Below are positions 60,459-64,000 of a stretch of DNA of 64,000 bases, one piece after another. This DNA is from Nitrospira sp. GTDB taxonomy: Bacteria; Nitrospirota; Nitrospiria; Nitrospirales; UBA8639. Position 1 is the stretch's first letter, and each line of letters opens with the position of its first letter. Under the pieces are notes generated by a model. The model did not search any database, had not been told where the DNA came from, and worked only from the letters and a program-made list of their open reading frames with translations. The stretch is taken from NCBI GenBank assembly GCA_024760505.1, contig CP058931.1:1622001-1686000 (forward strand). The letters run 5' to 3'. The position numbers and the translations under genes are program-made.

Positions 60459-61211
60459 ATGATCATCATAAAAACGGCTGAGGAAATTGAACTCATTGCT
60501 CGTGCCGGTAAAATTGTTACCCAATGTCATCAATTGCTGGTTCAAGAAGTGAAGCCAGGTATAACGACACTGGAATTAGATAGACTTACAGAGGAATGTA
60601 TTCTTGATTTGGGCGGAATTCCAGCATTTAAGGGGTACAGGAACTATCCCAATAGCCTCTGTGCATCCATTAATGAAGAAGTAGTGCATGGAATACCCTC
60701 AAAGCGTGAATTGAAGGACGGAGACATCATTGGATTGGATGTGGGTGCCATTGTGGATGGGTTTTACGGAGATGGAGCCGTGACGGTTTCAGTTGGGGCG
60801 GTGCCAGATAATTCCCAATCATTGATTGCAGTCACTCGGGAAGCTTTACGTAAAGGAATTGAACAGGCAGTTGTGGGTAATCGTCTTTCTGACATTTCAT
60901 TTGCAATTCAAACGCATGTAGAAAGGCATGGGTATAGCGTTGTCCGGGATTTTGTTGGCCATGGTATTGGGCGTCAGTTGCACGAAGAACCGCAAGTTCC
61001 AAATTATGGGAGACCAGGACAGGGCCCGCGATTAAAACCTGGGATGGCTCTTGCTATAGAACCCATGGTAAACCTAGGAGGATCTGCCGTCAAAGTCCTT
61101 AAAGACGGATGGACAGCAGTGACTTGCGATAGATCACTCTCTGCTCACTTTGAGCACACCATCGCAATCGAAGCGAATGGTCCACCTCGCATTTTAACAG
61201 GATGGTCCTAG
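60459..61211 (+). CDS. map: Methionine aminopeptidase, type I
   Basis: Removes the first Met from new proteins. The 250-residue protein has the metal ligands in IIGLDVGAIVDGFYGDGAVT (two Asp), VGHGIGRQLHEEPQVPN (His), IEPMVNLGG (Glu) and AHFEHTIAI (Glu). It starts one base after the adk stop. The secY-adk-map-infA order is classic. Confidence 0.97.
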   Translation: MIIIKTAEEIELIARAGKIVTQCHQLLVQEVKPGITTLELDRLTEECILDLGGIPAFKGYRNYPNSLCASINEEVVHGIPSKRELKDGDIIGLDVGAIVDGFYGDGAVTVSVGAVPDNSQSLIAVTREALRKGIEQAVVGNRLSDISFAIQTHVERHGYSVVRDFVGHGIGRQLHEEPQVPNYGRPGQGPRLKPGMALAIEPMVNLGGSAVKVLKDGWTAVTCDRSLSAHFEHTIAIEANGPPRILTGWS

Positions 61212-61235
61212 GTTGGAGGCCAAGTAAATTTCCTC

Positions 61236-61454
61236 ATGGGGAAAGAAGATATTATTGAAGTTCAAGGGTCGGTTACGGAAACTTTGCCGAATGCGATGTT
61301 TCGAGTTCAGTTGGAAAATGGGCATAAGATTTTAGCTCATATTTCTGGGAAGATGCGAATGCATTTTATAAGAATTTTGCCAGGAGATAAGGTGACAGTG
61401 GAACTATCTCCATATGACCTGACTCGTGGACGGATTACCTATCGGTTTAAATAG
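61236..61454 (+). CDS. infA: Translation initiation factor IF-1
   Basis: A 72-residue OB-fold protein that binds the 30S A site. It reads MGKEDIIEVQGSVTETLPNAMFRVQLENGHKILAHISGKMRMHFIRILPGDKV and ends RGRITYRFK. Length and motifs are normal. rpmJ follows after 11 bases. Confidence 0.99.
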   Translation: MGKEDIIEVQGSVTETLPNAMFRVQLENGHKILAHISGKMRMHFIRILPGDKVTVELSPYDLTRGRITYRFK

Positions 61455-61465
61455 AGGTTGTTATC

Positions 61466-61579
61466 GTGAAAGTCAAATCATCAGTAAAACCTATTTGTGT
61501 TAAATGTAAGGTCATTCGCCGCAAAGGGGTTGTAAGGGTGCTCTGCACAAACCCCAAACACAAGCAGCGACAAGGCTGA
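61466..61579 (+). CDS. rpmJ: 50S ribosomal protein L36
   Basis: A 37-residue protein too short to be found easily. The sequence MKVKSSVKPICVKCKVIRRK, then GVVRVLCTNPKHKQRQG, has the L36 pattern, with zinc ligands C11, C14, C27 and H32. The start is GTG 61466. It lies between infA and rpsM, the usual place. Confidence 0.95.
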   Translation: MKVKSSVKPICVKCKVIRRKGVVRVLCTNPKHKQRQG

Positions 61580-61643
61580 GATGCGTTGATGTTCGGTAGG
61601 GATTGATTAACTTTAATCCCCAAAGAAGAGAGGAAAGTAAGCA

Positions 61644-62015
61644 ATGGCTCGAATCGCAGGCGTAGAGTTGCCGGTAGGGAAACGGATTGACGTTGGATTA
61701 ACCTATATTTTTGGGATTGGTCCGGCCAGTTCGCGAGATATCTTACGCAAGACAGGAGTGGCTCCTGAAACGAGGGTAAAGGACCTGCATGAAGATGAGG
61801 TCGTCCGTTTACGTGAGACAATTGACAAGGATTACGACGTAGAGGGTGACCTTAGGAAAGAGGTCACGATGAGTATCAAGCGTTTGATGGATATTGGCAC
61901 TTATCGAGGGTTACGACATCGGAAGGGTTTACCAGTGAGAGGCCAAAGGACGAAAACAAATTCACGAACGAGAAAAGGACGACGTGGAGCGATTGGCGGA
62001 AAAGTCAGGAAATAA
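61644..62015 (+). CDS. rpsM: 30S ribosomal protein S13
   Basis: A 123-residue protein of the 30S head. It begins MARIAGVELPVGKRIDVGLTYIFGIGPASSRDIL, and has IKRLMDIGTYRGLRHRKGLPVRGQRTKTNSRTRKG. First of the alpha-operon ribosomal genes. Confidence 0.99.
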   Translation: MARIAGVELPVGKRIDVGLTYIFGIGPASSRDILRKTGVAPETRVKDLHEDEVVRLRETIDKDYDVEGDLRKEVTMSIKRLMDIGTYRGLRHRKGLPVRGQRTKTNSRTRKGRRGAIGGKVRK

Positions 62016-62035
62016 GCTGCTGAAAGGGATCTCTC

Positions 62036-62419
62036 ATGAGTGTTAAAAAGGGAAAAAAGAAGGAAAGAAAAGTTTTACAAGTTGGAATCGTGCATATCAT
62101 GGCCTCCTTCAATAATACCATCGTGACGATCACGGATATGACCGGTGGGGCTGTAACCTGGGCCAGTGCTGGTAGCCAGGGATTTAAGGGATCCAGGAAG
62201 AGTACCCCTTTTGCTGCTACGCGTGCCGGTGAAGTGGCTGCAAAAAAGGCTATGGAGTTTGGCCTTCGACAAGTTGATGTCTATGTGAATGGCCCTGGAT
62301 CTGGACGTGAAGCCGCAGTGAGGGCACTTCAGTCCGCTGGTTTGCGGGTCAATCTTATTCGTGATGTGACACCGATTCCCCATAATGGGTGTCGGCCTCC
62401 AAAACGAAGACGAGTGTAA
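62036..62419 (+). CDS. rpsK: 30S ribosomal protein S11
   Basis: A 127-residue platform protein. It has GIVHIMASFNNTIVTITDMTGGAVTWASAGSQGFKGSRKSTPFAA and the C-terminal IRDVTPIPHNGCRPPKRRRV. It follows rpsM by 20 bases. Confidence 0.99.
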   Translation: MSVKKGKKKERKVLQVGIVHIMASFNNTIVTITDMTGGAVTWASAGSQGFKGSRKSTPFAATRAGEVAAKKAMEFGLRQVDVYVNGPGSGREAAVRALQSAGLRVNLIRDVTPIPHNGCRPPKRRRV

Positions 62420-62483
62420 TTTCTTAGCGGGTTCTTTTTAAATTATCGGTTTTTCGTGAACTGGAGATAGGGGGAGAAAGTCC

Positions 62484-63113
62484 ATGGCCAAATATACTGG
62501 TCCTGTATGTCGGTTATGTCGGCGTGAAGGGGTTAAGCTTTTTTTAAAAGGGACCAGGTGTATGACTGAGAAATGCGCAATTGAGCGCCGAAGTTATCCA
62601 CCTGGACAGCATGGGCAGTCCCGCCGAGGGCGTGCGACGGAATACGGCACTCAGCTTAGAGAAAAACAAAAGCTTCGACGTGTGTATGGTATGCAGGAAC
62701 GACAATTCCTCAATACCTACCACAGAGCGGTTCGCCGGAAGGGAATTACGGGCGAACATTTGTTGAGCCTCCTTGAACGCAGACTTGATAACGTTGTCTA
62801 TCGACTTGGTTTTGCTTCATCACGTGGCCAAGCCAGACAGTTGGTCAATCACGGCCATGTGATGTTGAATGGCCGAAAAGTCACAATTGCTTCGGTGACT
62901 GTGAACATTGGAGATGTTATTGAAATCAAGGAAAAGAGCCGTCAGCTTGTACCGGTCCAAGCCGCTCTAGAAACTACTAGTGGCCGAGGAGTGCCGAATT
63001 GGTTGGAGATGGAGCGAAATATCTTAAAGGGTACCGTCCAAGCCATTCCCACTAAGCAGGACATTGATGTATTGGTCAATGAACAAATTGTAGTGGAGCT
63101 GTACTCACGGTAA
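62484..63113 (+). CDS. rpsD: 30S ribosomal protein S4, zinc type
   Basis: A 209-residue 16S-binding protein. The N-terminus has CRLCRREG and CMTEKC, the four-Cys zinc-site form. Then RRSYPPGQHGQSRRGRATEYGTQLREKQKLRR, and an S4 RNA-binding domain at LERRLDNVVYRLGFASSRGQARQLVNHGHVMLNG. S4 often regulates the alpha operon; no binding site was identified. Confidence 0.98.
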   Translation: MAKYTGPVCRLCRREGVKLFLKGTRCMTEKCAIERRSYPPGQHGQSRRGRATEYGTQLREKQKLRRVYGMQERQFLNTYHRAVRRKGITGEHLLSLLERRLDNVVYRLGFASSRGQARQLVNHGHVMLNGRKVTIASVTVNIGDVIEIKEKSRQLVPVQAALETTSGRGVPNWLEMERNILKGTVQAIPTKQDIDVLVNEQIVVELYSR

Positions 63114-63136
63114 TAGTACTGCCGGAGATAGAGCGG

Positions 63137-63205
63137 ATGTTGCGAATTGATCACTTACATGGCCTTGGGACCAAGAAAGGGAGACGCGATCCTTATGATA
63201 AATAG
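63137..63205 (+). CDS. Possible 22-residue leader peptide overlapping rpoA
   Basis: ATG at 63137, behind GGAGATAGAG, opens a frame of 22 residues (MLRIDHLHGLGTKKGRRDPYDK) that ends at TAG 63203-63205, eight bases inside rpoA. It could help translation coupling, or be chance. No similar peptide is known to me. Confidence 0.25.
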   Translation: MLRIDHLHGLGTKKGRRDPYDK

Positions 63206-64000
63206 CATGAAGGATTTCCAAATACCAACGAAGCTGGAATTGGAAAAGGATACTGCTTCGCCTACTTATGGCAAGTTTACAGCCGAGCCATTTGAACGAG
63301 GTTTTGGAACCACCATGGGGAATTCCCTCAGGCGGGTTTTACTCTCTTCGCTTCCGGGTGCGGCTGTCACCTCCGTCAAAATTGAGGGGGTATATCATGA
63401 GTTTTCGACCATACCCGGTGTGACCGAGGATGTAACTATTCTCATTTTGAACATTAAAGCATTGCGGTTGCGTTTACATTCCGACAAGGCTAAGGCTATA
63501 CGTCTGAAAAAGAAAGGGCCTGGCGAAGTGTTAGCCGCAGATTTGTCTGTAGACCCGGACGTGGTAATCTTGAACCCGGATTTTCATATTGCTACTTTAG
63601 ATAAAGATGGGATGTTAGATATCGAACTTATTGTGAAGCCAGGACGTGGGTATGTCCCCGCAGAACGAAATAAAGAAGAGGGGCTGCCAATAGGGGTCAT
63701 TCCGGTAGACTCAGTTTTTTCTCCGATTAAACGCGTTAATTTCAGTGTAGAAAGTGCTCGGGTTGGTCGGATTACGGATTACGATAAACTGATTCTGGAA
63801 GTGTGGACTGACGGAAGCATATCTCCACAGGAAGCTGTCACTTCAGCGGCCGGAATTCTTCGCGACCATTTGGATATTTGCCTCCCGTCTGAGGAGAGGG
63901 GTGAGCCAGCTCAAGAAGAGGGCGGAGATGAGAGCAAGATGTTGATTAATCAACATCTGTTTCGAAGTGTGAATGAATTGGAACTTTCGGTTCGCGCTGC
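63195..64000 (+). CDS. rpoA: RNA polymerase subunit alpha (partial)
   Basis: The N-terminal part of alpha, cut by the window end after about 268 codons. The N-terminal domain has FTAEPFERGFGTTMGNSLRRVLLSSLPGAAVTSVKIEGVYHEFSTIPGVTEDV, the assembly region for RNA polymerase, and VESARVGRITDYDKLILEVWTDGSI. The C-terminal DNA-contacting domain begins at the right edge (NELELSVRAA). Start ATG 63195 lies behind AAAGGGAG. It follows rpsD, as in the classic alpha operon. Confidence 0.98.
   Translation, partial: MINSMKDFQIPTKLELEKDTASPTYGKFTAEPFERGFGTTMGNSLRRVLLSSLPGAAVTSVKIEGVYHEFSTIPGVTEDVTILILNIKALRLRLHSDKAKAIRLKKKGPGEVLAADLSVDPDVVILNPDFHIATLDKDGMLDIELIVKPGRGYVPAERNKEEGLPIGVIPVDSVFSPIKRVNFSVESARVGRITDYDKLILEVWTDGSISPQEAVTSAAGILRDHLDICLPSEERGEPAQEEGGDESKMLINQHLFRSVNELELSVRA

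Noticed and set aside
1..64000. CRISPR arrays, prophage, insertion sequences, rRNA, restriction or toxin systems.
   Set aside because: None was seen on either strand. The only repeats found were the tuf pair and the palindromic element with its solitary end.

Overview
The window is a 64-kb piece of a bacterial chromosome of moderate G+C. It is almost entirely housekeeping genes, nearly all on the + strand. The gene content suggests a Nitrospira-like member of the Nitrospirota: there is an actinobacterial-type Pup protein in a Gram-negative-like gene set, a multi-copy protochlorophyllide-reductase-type (PCP_red) repeat protein, and many GTG/TTG starts. This assignment is an inference from family knowledge. 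No rRNA, CRISPR array, insertion sequence or prophage was seen.

Layout. (1) 1-9.2 kb: rpsR, then yceD-rpmF-plsX-fabH-enoyl-ACP reductase-fabD-fabG-acpP-fabF-rnc, a nearly complete type II fatty acid synthesis cluster, followed by an exported cyclophilin. (2) 9.2-14.2 kb: a minus-strand pair (Cys-rich unknown and exported NHL-like protein), a 121-bp palindromic repeat placed directly before folD, then folD-panB and a methyltransferase. (3) 14.3-24.4 kb: an aromatic amino acid block (pheA, hisC-like aminotransferase, aroF, tyrA, aroA) running into cmk-plsC-rpsA-sppA-ihfB. (4) 24.4-31.0 kb: a mixed accessory-like stretch with the PCP_red repeat protein, RNase H, a TPR protein, tRNA-Val, an isolated pup gene, a bifunctional RelA/SpoT gene and a DUF192 protein. 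(5) 31.1-44.6 kb: a promoter, tRNA-Tyr/Gly/Thr, tuf, rpmG, tRNA-Trp, secE, nusG, rplK, rplA, rplJ-rplL, rpoB, rpoC. (6) 44.6-64.0 kb: a promoter, then rpsL-rpsG-fusA-tuf and the full S10/spc/alpha ribosomal protein series with secY, adk, map, infA and rpmJ, ending inside rpoA.

The most unusual points are these. rplJ and rplL have no stop codon between them, so L10 and L7/L12 form one 311-codon frame with an internal Shine-Dalgarno and ATG for free L7/L12. A Pup gene ending in Gly-Gly-Glu stands alone, away from any proteasome gene in the window. cmk has no ATG, GTG or TTG start upstream of its P-loop. The two tuf copies are identical over about 1.2 kb except for one silent base and use codons unlike their neighbours. 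A MITE/REP-like palindrome separates folD from its probable promoter region.

All functional calls come from reading the translated sequences and from knowledge of families and gene order. No database search was run.
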